NCBI RefSeq assembly: GCF_021389955.1
Contig: NZ_CP089980.1
Location: 2,475,001 to 2,539,000, forward strand
Direction of reading: 5' to 3'
DNA: 64,000 nt
From: Fulvivirga maritima
Lineage (GTDB): Bacteria > Bacteroidota > Bacteroidia > Cytophagales > Cyclobacteriaceae
This document shows positions 26,490 to 34,842 of the stretch, piece by piece. Under the pieces are notes generated by a model, which worked only from the letters and a program-made list of their open reading frames with translations, was not told the origin of the DNA and ran no database searches. Within the stretch, counting starts at the first letter, position 1. Every line of letters begins with the position of its first letter. Made by a program: the position numbers and the translations under genes.

Positions 26490-27373
26490 TGTCATCCTGG
26501 AAAGGGAAGACCCGAGGCGGCCTTCTTGGTTATCAAATATTTATTTTCCTTATAAGGAAGTTAGGGTTGGGAGCGGCTTATCTGCTTCTTCGTTTTGTGG
26601 CTATGTACTACGTAGCCTTCGCCCCTAAATCTACAGCGGGTATATATAAGTACTTTCGCACTATTAAAATGCCCTGGCCCAAAGCTATGTTGTCGGTTTA
26701 CCGAAGCTACTATGTGTTTGGGCAAACCCTTATAGACAAGATAGCGATTGGATCTGGCAGTGCTGATAAGTTTGCTTATACTTATGATGGTATTGAGCAC
26801 CTGAGAGGATTAAAAGATACCGGCGGTATTTTACTTGGAGCACATTTTGGTAATTGGGAAATAGCCGGCTTCTTGCTTAATGACATTAACTTAACCACTA
26901 ATATTCTTATTTATGAAGCGGAGCACGAGAAGATAAAAAATTTTCTCGATAAGGTGATGAATAGCAAACATGTGAAGATCATTCCTATAAAAAATGACCT
27001 TTCACATCTGTTCAAAATCAATAATGCGCTGCGAAATAAGGAAGTGATATGTATGCATGGAGATAGGTTTGTAGATGGTGCCAGAATAGTGGAAAAAACT
27101 TTTATGGGTAAAAAGGCCTATTTCCCTTTAGGTCCATTTAGTATGCTTACTAAGCTAAAAGTGCCTTATACTTTTGCCTATGCTGTAAGAGGGAAAGGAA
27201 GAGTTTATCACCTTTCTGCAACTCCAATACATGAAGTAACTACCTCTGCAGAACAGATATTAGATGATTATATAAAACATTTGGAAACCAAAGTGCTAAG
27301 CCACCCCCTTCAATGGTTTAATTACTATGATTTTTGGAGTAAGGATGTGAAAGGTGCCAGTGTACAATCATAA
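26489..27373 (+). CDS. LpxL/HtrB-family acyltransferase
   Basis: This 294-residue membrane-associated protein belongs to the late lipid A acyltransferase family. The catalytic H-x4-E pattern is in GAHFGNWEIAG (His119). A hydrophobic N-terminal segment (about 15-45) would anchor it, and CMHGDRF and LGPFSML are further family stretches. In aryl polyene clusters such enzymes are thought to pass the acyl chain from ACP onto a lipid or glycolipid anchor. Genuine lipid A acylation is possible but less likely, since it is embedded among polyketide-type genes and lies directly after an ACP gene. Confidence 0.87.
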   Translation: MSSWKGKTRGGLLGYQIFIFLIRKLGLGAAYLLLRFVAMYYVAFAPKSTAGIYKYFRTIKMPWPKAMLSVYRSYYVFGQTLIDKIAIGSGSADKFAYTYDGIEHLRGLKDTGGILLGAHFGNWEIAGFLLNDINLTTNILIYEAEHEKIKNFLDKVMNSKHVKIIPIKNDLSHLFKINNALRNKEVICMHGDRFVDGARIVEKTFMGKKAYFPLGPFSMLTKLKVPYTFAYAVRGKGRVYHLSATPIHEVTTSAEQILDDYIKHLETKVLSHPLQWFNYYDFWSKDVKGASVQS

Positions 27374-27376
27374 ATA

Positions 27377-27847
27377 ATGATAGAGATAACAAAAGAAAAG
27401 ATTGCTAGCCTTTCTCCTCAATATGAAGGAGATGATATTCTTAAGTTTATTCCCCAAAGGAAGCCTTTCGTTATGGTGTCTTCCTTTTACCAATACGATG
27501 ATAACTCGGTGCTTTCTGGTTTTGACATTGAGGAAAATAATCCTTTAGTGAAAAGCGGAATTTTTACTGAAGCAGGACTTACTGAAAATATGGCTCAGAC
27601 AGCCGCATTATTTGCAGGTAGCACGGCTCAGGCACAAGGCGCAGCGGCTCCCGTGGGCTTCATAGCTTCTATCAAAGACTTACAGATAGTAAAAAGGCCT
27701 AAAGTAGGGCAGCATATTTATACTACCATAGAGATAGTGAATGAGGTAATGAATGTGCAGATAGCCCGAGCTCATGTTTTTGATGAAAACTTAGAAACCT
27801 GGGCTAAAAGTGAGATAAGAATTTTTCTGCAGTCTACAGAATCATAA
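27377..27847 (+). CDS. Hot-dog-fold dehydratase-like protein (FabZ/ApeP type)
   Basis: The 156-residue protein resembles 3-hydroxyacyl-ACP dehydratases. It has LKFIPQRKPFVMVSSFYQYDD near the N-terminus, then SGIFTEAGLTENMAQTAALFAG, where the central helix carries Glu/Asn in the usual acid position, and VGFIASIKDLQIVKRPKVGQ. The classical HFPGxPVxPG motif is replaced by NPLVKSGIFTEAGL, as in the second, partner-type dehydratase of aryl polyene clusters, which is thought to act as a heterodimer with a FabA/FabZ-like partner, here perhaps the protein at 34467. Spacing of 3 bases on either side indicates tight coupling. Confidence 0.8.
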   Translation: MIEITKEKIASLSPQYEGDDILKFIPQRKPFVMVSSFYQYDDNSVLSGFDIEENNPLVKSGIFTEAGLTENMAQTAALFAGSTAQAQGAAAPVGFIASIKDLQIVKRPKVGQHIYTTIEIVNEVMNVQIARAHVFDENLETWAKSEIRIFLQSTES

Positions 27848-27850
27848 ATA

Positions 27851-28270
27851 ATGCTAATAGATAATACGAAAATAAAGGTACGGTTTAGTGAAGTAGATAG
27901 TATGGGTATTTTGTGGCATGGCCATTATATTAAATACTTTGAAGACGGTAGAGAGAGTTTTGGAGAGAAATATGGGATAGGTTATATGGATGTGTATAAT
28001 AACCATGGCTATATGATACCCATTGTGAAGGTAGATTGTAATTATAAAAGGCCGATAAAATATAATGATAAGGTGTCTTTAGAGACTACCTTTGTTAATA
28101 CGCCAGCGGCTAAGCTCATTTTTACTTATCGTCTTTATAATACTGAAAATAATGAAACTTACGCTACTGGCAGGTCTGAGCAGGTTTTTCTTACTGAAGA
28201 TAACCAGCTGTACCTTACAGTTCCTGATTTTTTAGTGGAATGGAAAAAGAAGTGGAAGGTTGAAAGCTAA
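27851..28270 (+). CDS. 4-hydroxybenzoyl-CoA-type thioesterase
   Basis: The 139-residue hot-dog thioesterase has the catalytic loop EVDSMGILWHGHYIKYFEDGRE, where Asp in 'VDSMG' is the usual nucleophile or base. PIVKVDCNYKRPIKYNDKV is the second family stretch. It could release the finished acyl chain from a carrier or clear mis-primed carriers. Thioesterases of this type are standard in aryl polyene and flexirubin clusters. The next gene begins 5 bases after the stop. Confidence 0.88.
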   Translation: MLIDNTKIKVRFSEVDSMGILWHGHYIKYFEDGRESFGEKYGIGYMDVYNNHGYMIPIVKVDCNYKRPIKYNDKVSLETTFVNTPAAKLIFTYRLYNTENNETYATGRSEQVFLTEDNQLYLTVPDFLVEWKKKWKVES

Positions 28271-28274
28271 GCAT

Positions 28275-29424
28275 ATGAAGATTTATTCCATTGCAGATAA
28301 CATAACCAGCCCACTTGGCATTACTACAGCCGATAATTTTGAGGCATGTGTTAATAACGAGTCTGGTATTAAAACCATAGAAGATACTGCTCTTTACCCT
28401 ACTCCCTTTTTAGGTGGGTTAATTGAAGAAAAAGGAATATCCTACGCTCTTTCAGAATAAAGATTATACACATCTGGAGCATCTCTTCATCCATTCAATT
28501 ACTGATGCTTTACAACAAGTGCCTGAAATTGATAGAAAGAAGACTGCCTTAGTTATATCTACAACCAAGGGTAATATTGATTTGCTGGCTCCATCTTACA
28601 ACGGTGAAATTCCTGCTGAGCGGGCTTTATTATCAAGCATAGCAAAAACCGTTTCTACATATTTTGGACTTGATCATGCCGGTGTAGTAGTGTCTAATGC
28701 TTGTATTTCTGGGGTTTCTGCTATACTTACAGCAAAAAGTTTTATAGAAGCCGGCTTATATGATCATGCCATAGTGGCCGGAGGAGATATTTTAAGTGAG
28801 TTTACGATAAGTGGATTTCAGTGCCTGAAAGCTATGAGTGATGAGCCATGTCAGCCTTATGACGCGGATAGGAAAGGGATCAGTCTAGGAGAAGCATGCG
28901 GCACCATGATTTTGAGTAATGACCTTGAGCTAGCTAAAGATGAAAATCAGGTGATAGAAATATTAGGTGGAGGTCAGGCCAATGATGCTAATCATATCAG
29001 TGGGCCTTCCAGAACAGGAGAGGGGCTAAAGGCTGCGGTAAACAAGGCCGTGCAAGCATCAGATATTTCTATTGAGGATATTGATTATATTAATGCTCAT
29101 GGTACAGCCACTTTATTTAATGATGAAATGGAAGCCATTGCTTTTGATACATTAGGTATGGCTCAGGTGCCATTAAATAGCTTAAAAGGATTTTTTGGTC
29201 ATACTTTGGGTGCTGCCGGGGTAATTGAGTCTATCATGACTACCGAGCAGATGAAAAGAAATTTACTCATCGGTACCAGGAATTTTAAAAATATGGGGGT
29301 GAGTAAGCCACTAAATATCATTGAAGCCGCAGTGCCAGGGATTAAATCTACTTATGGATTAAAAACCACTTCAGGGTTTGGAGGTTGTAATGCCGCTGTA
29401 ATATTTGAGAAATATGGGAATTAA
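28275..29424 (+). pseudogene. Beta-ketoacyl-ACP synthase interrupted by a frameshift
   Basis: The ketosynthase is split over two frames. The ATG at 28275 gives about 60 residues of N-terminal sequence (IYSIADNITSPLG...) ending at a stop at 28458-28460. From about 28423 the next frame carries the rest, with an intact triad: Cys in SNACISG, His in INAHGTA and His in FFGHTLGAAG. Dropping one A from the five-A run at 28429-28433 joins the parts smoothly (LIEEKEYPTLF) into a product of 382 residues. In the second frame a TAA stands directly before 28423, so the shift must lie between 28423 and 28457. It may be a sequencing error, a real mutation, or slippage; the downstream part is under no visible decay. 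Confidence 0.85.
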
Positions 29425-30031
29425 AGTATTAAAATACGCAGAGATAAGCATGTCTCAAGCCAATAAAAATGGTGAGGTCATAGCGGAGAACATCAACCAT
29501 CTTTCTGCTAAAGAATATTTTAAGGAAATATATAAGACGTTAGAGCTGAAGTACCCTAAGTTCCATAAAATGGATGGGCTTTGTCAGCTCGCCGTGCTGG
29601 CTACCGAGTTGCTCATAGGAGAAGGCGATTATACAGGTAATAAAACAGCAGTTATACTAGGGAATAAAAATTCATCTTTATCTTCTGATACTCAGCATTA
29701 TGAGGCTATATCTTCCAAGGAAAACTATTTCCCTAGCCCATCGGTTTTTGTTTATACCTTGCCTAATATAATGCTGGGCGAGATTTGCATTAAGCATAAA
29801 ATTACTGGTGAGAACTCCTGCTTTATGATGGAAAACATGGATGCGGAATTTTTGCATACTTATGTTACCCATCTTTTTGAAGCAGATAATTACAAATATT
29901 GTATTACAGGTTTTGTGGATTTTACTGAAGAAAATTACATTGCAAAACTTTTTCTTACAGGGAGAGTAGATGGTTCAGTAACGGAACCTACTTATGAATT
30001 CGATATAACATTCAACAAAATTATACCTTAA
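29414..30031 (+). CDS. Ketosynthase-like protein lacking the catalytic triad
   Basis: The product is 205 residues from the ATG at 29414, 11 bases inside the preceding gene; a TTG at 29405 is less likely. It resembles the N-terminal half of the thiolase fold: KTAVILGNKNSSLSSDTQHYE and FPSPSVFVYTLPNIMLGEICIKHKI align with the region ahead of a ketosynthase active site. In place of the active Cys there is ENSCFMMENMD, and both His loops are missing. Small proteins like this are found in flexirubin-type clusters and may be chain-length or docking partners of the true ketosynthases. The family call is moderate; the role is inferred. Confidence 0.68.
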   Translation: MGIKVLKYAEISMSQANKNGEVIAENINHLSAKEYFKEIYKTLELKYPKFHKMDGLCQLAVLATELLIGEGDYTGNKTAVILGNKNSSLSSDTQHYEAISSKENYFPSPSVFVYTLPNIMLGEICIKHKITGENSCFMMENMDAEFLHTYVTHLFEADNYKYCITGFVDFTEENYIAKLFLTGRVDGSVTEPTYEFDITFNKIIP

Positions 30032-30034
30032 TTA

Positions 30035-30289
30035 ATGGAACAGCTGAAGGAAAATTTAAAGGTAGCTATTATAGAAGCCCTTAACCTTGAGGATGTAAGC
30101 ACAGAAGAAATTGATAATGATGCCCCGCTTTTTGGCGCCGGCCTGGGCTTAGACTCTATAGATGCGTTAGAGCTAATAGTACTTTTAGAAAAGGAATATG
30201 GTGTAAAGGTAGAGAACCCCGAAGAGGGGAAGGATATTTTCCAATCTATCAATACCATTGCAGCCTTTATAGAAAAGAATAAAAAGTAA
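30035..30289 (+). CDS. Acyl carrier protein 2 of the pigment cluster
   Basis: This 84-residue acidic carrier has the phosphopantetheine site LGLDSIDALELIV (Ser near residue 45). Gly-rich FGAGLGLDSID is characteristic of the ACPs in aryl polyene and flexirubin clusters. It follows the ketosynthase-like gene after 3 bases and leads into the next ketosynthase gene after 7. Confidence 0.93.
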   Translation: MEQLKENLKVAIIEALNLEDVSTEEIDNDAPLFGAGLGLDSIDALELIVLLEKEYGVKVENPEEGKDIFQSINTIAAFIEKNKK

Positions 30290-30296
30290 GTTTATA

Positions 30297-31493
30297 ATGT
30301 CTAAGGTATACATTACCGGTTTTGGGATAGTTTCTTCATTAGGAATTGGGGTAGAGATAAACCTGACATCACTAAAAGGGTTTAAGAGTGGTATTAGTAT
30401 GCCTTCATTTTTACAGACAAGTCATAAAGAGCTGCCTGTAGGAGAACTGAAGTTCTCTAATGTTGAGCTTTGCGAAAAGCTCGAAATAGAGAAATGCAAG
30501 TATTTATCTCGTACTACTTTATTAGGGCTTTTGGCCGCTAAAGAGGCTATTGAAATGTCTTCTTTAAAGGAAAGTGATCTCAAACGAACCGCATTAATTA
30601 ATGGTACCAGCGTTGGGGGTATGGATATATCTGAGCTGGCTTATCCTTCTGTTTTAAATAGTACGCTTGAAGAATATCGTAGAACTTTTCAAAACCATGA
30701 TTGTGGAGCTATTTCGCAGTATATGGCACGCCACCTTCATGTTCATGGACATATAGAAACCATAAGCACGGCTTGTTCGTCTTCTGCTAATAGTATAATG
30801 AATGCCGGCCGGCTTATTAAAGCAGGCATGGCTGATCAGGTAATTGCTGGCGGTACAGATGCCCTTTCTTTATTTACATTAAATGGTTTTGGCGCCTTAA
30901 AAATATTAGACCCCAAACATTGCAAGCCATTTGATGCTACCAGAAAAGGACTTAACCTGGGAGAAGGGGCTGCTTTTTTAGTTTTAGAATCTGAACGATC
31001 AGTAGAAAAGCGTGGGGTGCCAGTGCTAGGGCAGTTGGTGGGGTATGGAAACTGTAATGATGCTTACCATCAGACGGCTTCATCTCCTGAAGGTCTGGGG
31101 GCTTACCTGGCAATGGATAAAGCGCTGAAAGTGGCCAATTTATCACCTCAACAAGTAGATTATATAAACGCTCATGGTACGGGCACACAGAATAATGATA
31201 TGTCTGAAAGCCAGGCCATAAAAAAGATATTTTCTGACAATATTCCTGTTTATAGCTCTACCAAAGCATTTACAGGACACACTTTAGGTGCTGCCGGAGC
31301 TATAGAGGCAGTGTACTCATTATTATCTATCAGGGAGCAAATAGTATTTCCTAGTTTAAATGTAGAAGAGCCAATGGATGTACTTCCAGATCCTATCACT
31401 GAATTGCGACCTACTAAAATTCAGAACGTTTTATCTAATTCTTTAGGCTTTGGAGGCAATAGTACATCATTAATTTTTTCAGCAGCTTCATGA
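30297..31493 (+). CDS. Beta-ketoacyl-ACP synthase II-like, catalytically intact
   Basis: The 398-residue ketosynthase has Cys160 (STACSSSAN), His in INAHGTGTQNND, and His in FTGHTLGAAGAIEAV, the full elongating triad. GSVGG-like NGTSVGGMD and NSLGFGGNSTSLIF are standard. In aryl polyene systems an intact ketosynthase forms a heterodimer with a chain-length-factor-like partner; here the gene overlaps by 4 bases with just such a partner (31490). This pair is the best candidate for the main polyene-extending enzyme. Confidence 0.93.
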   Translation: MSKVYITGFGIVSSLGIGVEINLTSLKGFKSGISMPSFLQTSHKELPVGELKFSNVELCEKLEIEKCKYLSRTTLLGLLAAKEAIEMSSLKESDLKRTALINGTSVGGMDISELAYPSVLNSTLEEYRRTFQNHDCGAISQYMARHLHVHGHIETISTACSSSANSIMNAGRLIKAGMADQVIAGGTDALSLFTLNGFGALKILDPKHCKPFDATRKGLNLGEGAAFLVLESERSVEKRGVPVLGQLVGYGNCNDAYHQTASSPEGLGAYLAMDKALKVANLSPQQVDYINAHGTGTQNNDMSESQAIKKIFSDNIPVYSSTKAFTGHTLGAAGAIEAVYSLLSIREQIVFPSLNVEEPMDVLPDPITELRPTKIQNVLSNSLGFGGNSTSLIFSAAS

Positions 31494-32488
31494 AAATTTA
31501 CATCAATTCTACATCGGCCATTACTCCGCAGCAGTCATTTGATAAGGAGCTGTATTTAAAAGATTGGGCTAGCCAGGAGGGAGCTTACCTCAAGGCACTA
31601 GAGCCAGTCTACAAAGATATAATCAACCCCAGGCTGCTTAGGCGCATGAGCAGGATCATTAAAATGGGTGTAGCTACCAGTCTTACCGCTTTGAAGGAAG
31701 CCGGAGTGGAGCAGCCCGGAGCTATAATAGTAGGCACGGGTTTAGGCTGTATTCAGGATACAGAGAAGTTTTTAGCTGATATTGTCACTTCTGAGGAAGG
31801 AATTCTTTCTCCTACAGCTTTTATTCAGTCTACTCATAATACTGTGGCTGGTCAGATAGCCTTGTTGCTGGGCTGTAATGAAGATAATTTTACTTACGTG
31901 AACAGAGGCCATTCCTTTGAAAATGCACTTATGGATGGAGTGCTAAGAATAAAGGAAGGCAATAATCATATTTTGGTAGCCGGGGCCGATGAAATGACTG
32001 AAGAAGTGGCGGCCATAATAAAGGCTATGAATTATGATCAAGTAGATATCTGGGGTGAAGGAGCTAGTGCTTTTGTGCTGTCCTCAGGGAGCCAGGAGTC
32101 ATCTGTGGAGCTAAGAGGCGTGTCAGCACTTAATCACTTGTCAGAAGCAGAGGTGAGTGAAGAGTTGATACAATTTCTTAATGCTCATGAGCTTACTCCT
32201 GCAGATATTGATGCCGTAATTGTAGGCGTGAATAAAGAAGATGACAGCTATCTGAAGGCTGTAAAAGAAGTAATTCCGGATGCAGCAATGGCTAATTTTA
32301 AAAGAGTTACTGGTGAGTACTTTACAGCGGTAGCATATGGATATCAGCTCGGGGTGAATGCACTTTTAACAGAATCAATCAGTGGACAATTGATTATAGA
32401 GAAGGGGAAAAAAGACTCTTTTAAAAACATACTGGTATATAATCATTACTTTGGTTTTAACCATTCATTTGGTTTATTATCAAAATGA
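31490..32488 (+). CDS. Chain-length-factor-like ketosynthase homologue
   Basis: The 332-residue protein has the ketosynthase N-terminal fold (IIVGTGLGCIQDTEKFL, FIQSTHNTVAGQIAL), but the active-site stretch reads YVNRGHSFENALMDG with no Cys, and the two catalytic His loops are replaced (FKRVTGEYFTAVAYGYQLG). That is the pattern of chain length factors that pair with an active ketosynthase. Translational coupling by a 4-base overlap with the ketosynthase at 30297 supports a heterodimer. The C-terminus ends FGFNHSFGLLSK, reminiscent of the NSFGFGG loop. It is about 70 residues shorter than a full ketosynthase. Confidence 0.83.
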   Translation: MKIYINSTSAITPQQSFDKELYLKDWASQEGAYLKALEPVYKDIINPRLLRRMSRIIKMGVATSLTALKEAGVEQPGAIIVGTGLGCIQDTEKFLADIVTSEEGILSPTAFIQSTHNTVAGQIALLLGCNEDNFTYVNRGHSFENALMDGVLRIKEGNNHILVAGADEMTEEVAAIIKAMNYDQVDIWGEGASAFVLSSGSQESSVELRGVSALNHLSEAEVSEELIQFLNAHELTPADIDAVIVGVNKEDDSYLKAVKEVIPDAAMANFKRVTGEYFTAVAYGYQLGVNALLTESISGQLIIEKGKKDSFKNILVYNHYFGFNHSFGLLSK

Positions 32489-33249
32489 GTAAGTTTCAAA
32501 AGCTCCGGATAGTATTCATTATTACCCTGATCCTATTAGTAGCTTGTGACTATTTTTTGTTTTTTATTCCCTGGTGGGGATACCTAATACCTATCAGCTT
32601 TTTTATTGGTAGTATTGCAGTAGGGTCTTCCGTGCTGAGGTTTAATTTTTTTGTTCATAGTAATAACTACTCAGAAGGAAAGCAAAATAAAATAGCTTTA
32701 ACTTTTGATGATGGACCAACCGAATACACTGAAGAAATATTATCCCTTTTAGATCAATATGAAGCCAAGGCTTCTTTTTTTGTAATTGGTAAAAAAGTAG
32801 AAGAGAGGCCTGAGTTAGTTAAAAAAATATTTGATGCTGGCCATGTGGTGGGTAATCATTCGTATTCACATCATTTTTTCTTTTCTCTGTTTTCTAAAAA
32901 AAGAGTTATATCAGAAATAAGGAAAACTAATGAGCTGATAAAGAACATCACAGGTCAAGATAAAACTTATTTCCGTCCGCCTTATGGTGTTACCAATCCT
33001 TCGATTGCGGCTGCACTAAAGGAGGTAGAAATGCCGGTAATTGGTTGGAATATCAGATCTTTTGATACCGCCACAGACGATGCAAAAAAGGTGTCGGCTA
33101 AAGTAATTTCTATGATTAAACCCGGGAGCGTTATACTTTTGCATGATAGTCTGCCCCATGCGGCTGAAATTTTGGACGAAATTTTGCAGTATAGCAAAAG
33201 AAATAATTATAAATGTGTGACCGTAGAGGAGGTCTTTAAGCTTAAGTAG
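32485..33249 (+). CDS. Polysaccharide deacetylase family protein (NodB domain)
   Basis: The 254-residue protein has two N-terminal membrane helices (about 9-30 and 33-50) followed by a NodB domain facing the periplasm. It carries the metal site TFDDGP, NHSYSH and RPPYG, and the catalytic His loop ILLHDS. Such enzymes remove N- or O-acetyl groups from glycans such as peptidoglycan or glycolipids. In this cluster it could prepare a sugar acceptor for the pigment. Overlap with the previous gene by 4 bases and a gap of 2 before the LolA-like gene place it in the operon. Confidence 0.9.
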   Translation: MSKFQKLRIVFIITLILLVACDYFLFFIPWWGYLIPISFFIGSIAVGSSVLRFNFFVHSNNYSEGKQNKIALTFDDGPTEYTEEILSLLDQYEAKASFFVIGKKVEERPELVKKIFDAGHVVGNHSYSHHFFFSLFSKKRVISEIRKTNELIKNITGQDKTYFRPPYGVTNPSIAAALKEVEMPVIGWNIRSFDTATDDAKKVSAKVISMIKPGSVILLHDSLPHAAEILDEILQYSKRNNYKCVTVEEVFKLK

Positions 33250-33251
33250 TT

Positions 33252-33884
33252 ATGTATAAGTTAGTTATTGGTTTGTTGCTTGTTTCTGTTACAGCATTAC
33301 ATGCGCAGAATGAAGAGTTTGCAGCCATGAAAAATATAGAACCTTTCAAAAAGGGAATTAGTGAGATGGCCCAGAGCACTACCTCTATTAAGGCGTCTTT
33401 CAGACAGGAAAAATATTTAAGTATTCTTTCAGAGGCAGTGGTTTCTTCAGGAGAGATGTACTTTAAAAAGCCAGGAAAGCTCAAGTGGGCCTATACAAAT
33501 CCTTATAATTATGCCATAGTTCTTAATGGCGAAGAAATAAAAATTAATGACGAAGGAAAGGTAAATTCTTTTGCTATCAATAATAGTAAAGTATTTAAAG
33601 AAGTTAATGACCTGATAATTAAGAGCGTTCAGGGAGATGTGCTTCAAGAAGATCGGTTCGATATAGTTTTTAAAGAGAGCAAGAATTTATACCTTGCGCA
33701 ACTTACTCCAATTAATAAGAACATTAAAGACTATATCACTCACATAGATGTATATTTTGAAAAGGATGATTTCAGTGTAAATAAACTTCAGCTTTTTGAA
33801 TCTGAAGAAGACTATACTTTGATCACATTTCAGAAAAAACAATTTAATGTGAGTATTCCTGACAATGAATTTTCTTTCCAGTAA
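33252..33884 (+). CDS. LolA-like outer-membrane lipid carrier
   Basis: The 210-residue protein has a signal peptide (MYKLVIGLLLVSVTALHA-Q) and the LolA-type half-barrel: STTSIKASFRQEKYLSILSEAVVSSGEMYFKKPGKLKWAYTNPY, ending with FNVSIPDNEFSF. LolA-fold carriers shuttle lipidated molecules across the periplasm. Aryl polyene clusters regularly carry one, and here it would ferry the pigment or its lipid anchor towards the outer membrane. It overlaps the next gene by 20 bases, an unusually long overlap for this operon. Confidence 0.87.
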   Translation: MYKLVIGLLLVSVTALHAQNEEFAAMKNIEPFKKGISEMAQSTTSIKASFRQEKYLSILSEAVVSSGEMYFKKPGKLKWAYTNPYNYAIVLNGEEIKINDEGKVNSFAINNSKVFKEVNDLIIKSVQGDVLQEDRFDIVFKESKNLYLAQLTPINKNIKDYITHIDVYFEKDDFSVNKLQLFESEEDYTLITFQKKQFNVSIPDNEFSFQ

Positions 33885-34464
33885 ACTTTTCAGAGTAGTT
33901 TTATTCTTTTCCCTTTGCATCTTTTGTAGTAAAATAAGGGCGCAGGAGTTATTAACCCCAAAGTCGTTTCTAGATTCTGGCAAGCCCTTGTTATATAATG
34001 CTGTATTCCAGTATAAAGAATATAGCTTTAGCGGATTAATGGTGCTCAAAAAGCAAGGGCAAAATTACCGAGTGGTATTGCTGTCTAAACTGGGACCAAC
34101 TATTATGGATTTTTTACTTACCGAGAATGGTTTGGAATACATTACCGCCCCTGATGTGATGAAAAAGAAACTGGTGGCTAAGCTTATGGAGCAGGACTTT
34201 GACCTGCTGGTATTACATAAGCTGGATGATAAGCAGAAGGTAAGAAAAAGAGGTAATGGATTCAAAGTGAAAGGAAAACAAGCCATAAAGCTTAGGTTAG
34301 ATAATGAATCCAGAATAATAAAAGCTAGAACAAATAATTTCTTCTCCACATTTAAGAGTAGGGCAGTATTTTACTATACTAATGATGATGCCATACCTGA
34401 TGAGATGTGTCTTTCTCATAAATTTGTGAAAATGAAGATAGAAATGAATTTATTAAGGCAGTAG
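33865..34464 (+). CDS. Exported protein of unknown function, LolB/DUF3261-like by context
   Basis: The 199-residue protein has a signal peptide (about 1-26, ending IRA-QEL) and no lipobox Cys at the cleavage site. YSFSGLMVLKKQGQNYRVVLLSKLGPTIMDFLL and the following beta-rich stretch resemble acceptor-type lipoproteins such as LolB or DUF3261 that accompany LolA-like carriers in aryl polyene clusters. The C-terminal half is Lys/Arg-rich (KKKLVAKLMEQDF, KQKVRKRGNGFKVKGK). I infer a role with the neighbouring LolA-like protein; similarity is weak and the family name is uncertain. Confidence 0.65.
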   Translation: MNFLSSKLFRVVLFFSLCIFCSKIRAQELLTPKSFLDSGKPLLYNAVFQYKEYSFSGLMVLKKQGQNYRVVLLSKLGPTIMDFLLTENGLEYITAPDVMKKKLVAKLMEQDFDLLVLHKLDDKQKVRKRGNGFKVKGKQAIKLRLDNESRIIKARTNNFFSTFKSRAVFYYTNDDAIPDEMCLSHKFVKMKIEMNLLRQ

Positions 34465-34466
34465 AT

Positions 34467-34835
34467 ATGTTAAACGGGAGTTTATATACAATTAGCAAGT
34501 GCGAAGGAGCTGATGGACAGATAGAGTCAGAGCTGGCTTTAGATCAGAATCATCCCATTTTTGAAGGGCACTTTCCGGGGCAGCCAGTATTGCCAGGAGT
34601 TTGTTTATTGGAGATGCTTAAAGACTTGCTTAGCACTTATAATGGCACTGAATATATGCTTAATAATGGCAGCAACATAAAATATATGAAGATGGTAGAC
34701 CCAAGGCAGAGCCCGGGACTCACTTTTAAAATCACACAGAAGGTTGATGGTGATCAGCTTCAGGTAAGTGCGACTTCATTTATGACTAATGGTGATGCTA
34801 ATTTTAAATTCAAAGGCCTTTTTGTAAAAGAATAG
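34467..34835 (+). CDS. 3-hydroxyacyl-ACP dehydratase (FabZ/FabA-like)
   Basis: The 122-residue hot-dog protein has the classical motif HPIFEGHFPGQPVLPG (catalytic His35 in GHFPG). It would dehydrate the 3-hydroxyacyl chain to the trans-2-enoyl form, leaving the double bonds unreduced. No enoyl reductase is present in the cluster, which fits a fully conjugated polyene. The usual Glu of the second helix appears in CLLEMLKD. It probably works with the partner-like protein at 27377. Confidence 0.9.
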   Translation: MLNGSLYTISKCEGADGQIESELALDQNHPIFEGHFPGQPVLPGVCLLEMLKDLLSTYNGTEYMLNNGSNIKYMKMVDPRQSPGLTFKITQKVDGDQLQVSATSFMTNGDANFKFKGLFVKE

Positions 34836-34842
34836 TCGTTTA

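Noticed and set aside
28260-28460. A 66-residue frame starting from a TTG at 28260
   Set aside because: The TTG lies inside the thioesterase gene; the ATG at 28275 is the natural start, and the frame is the N-terminal piece of the frameshifted ketosynthase, not a separate gene.
28423-29424. Ketosynthase read as a complete 333-residue gene starting at TTG 28423
   Set aside because: A stop stands directly before the TTG, and the missing N-terminal ketosynthase residues are found in the neighbouring frame, so a split gene explains both.
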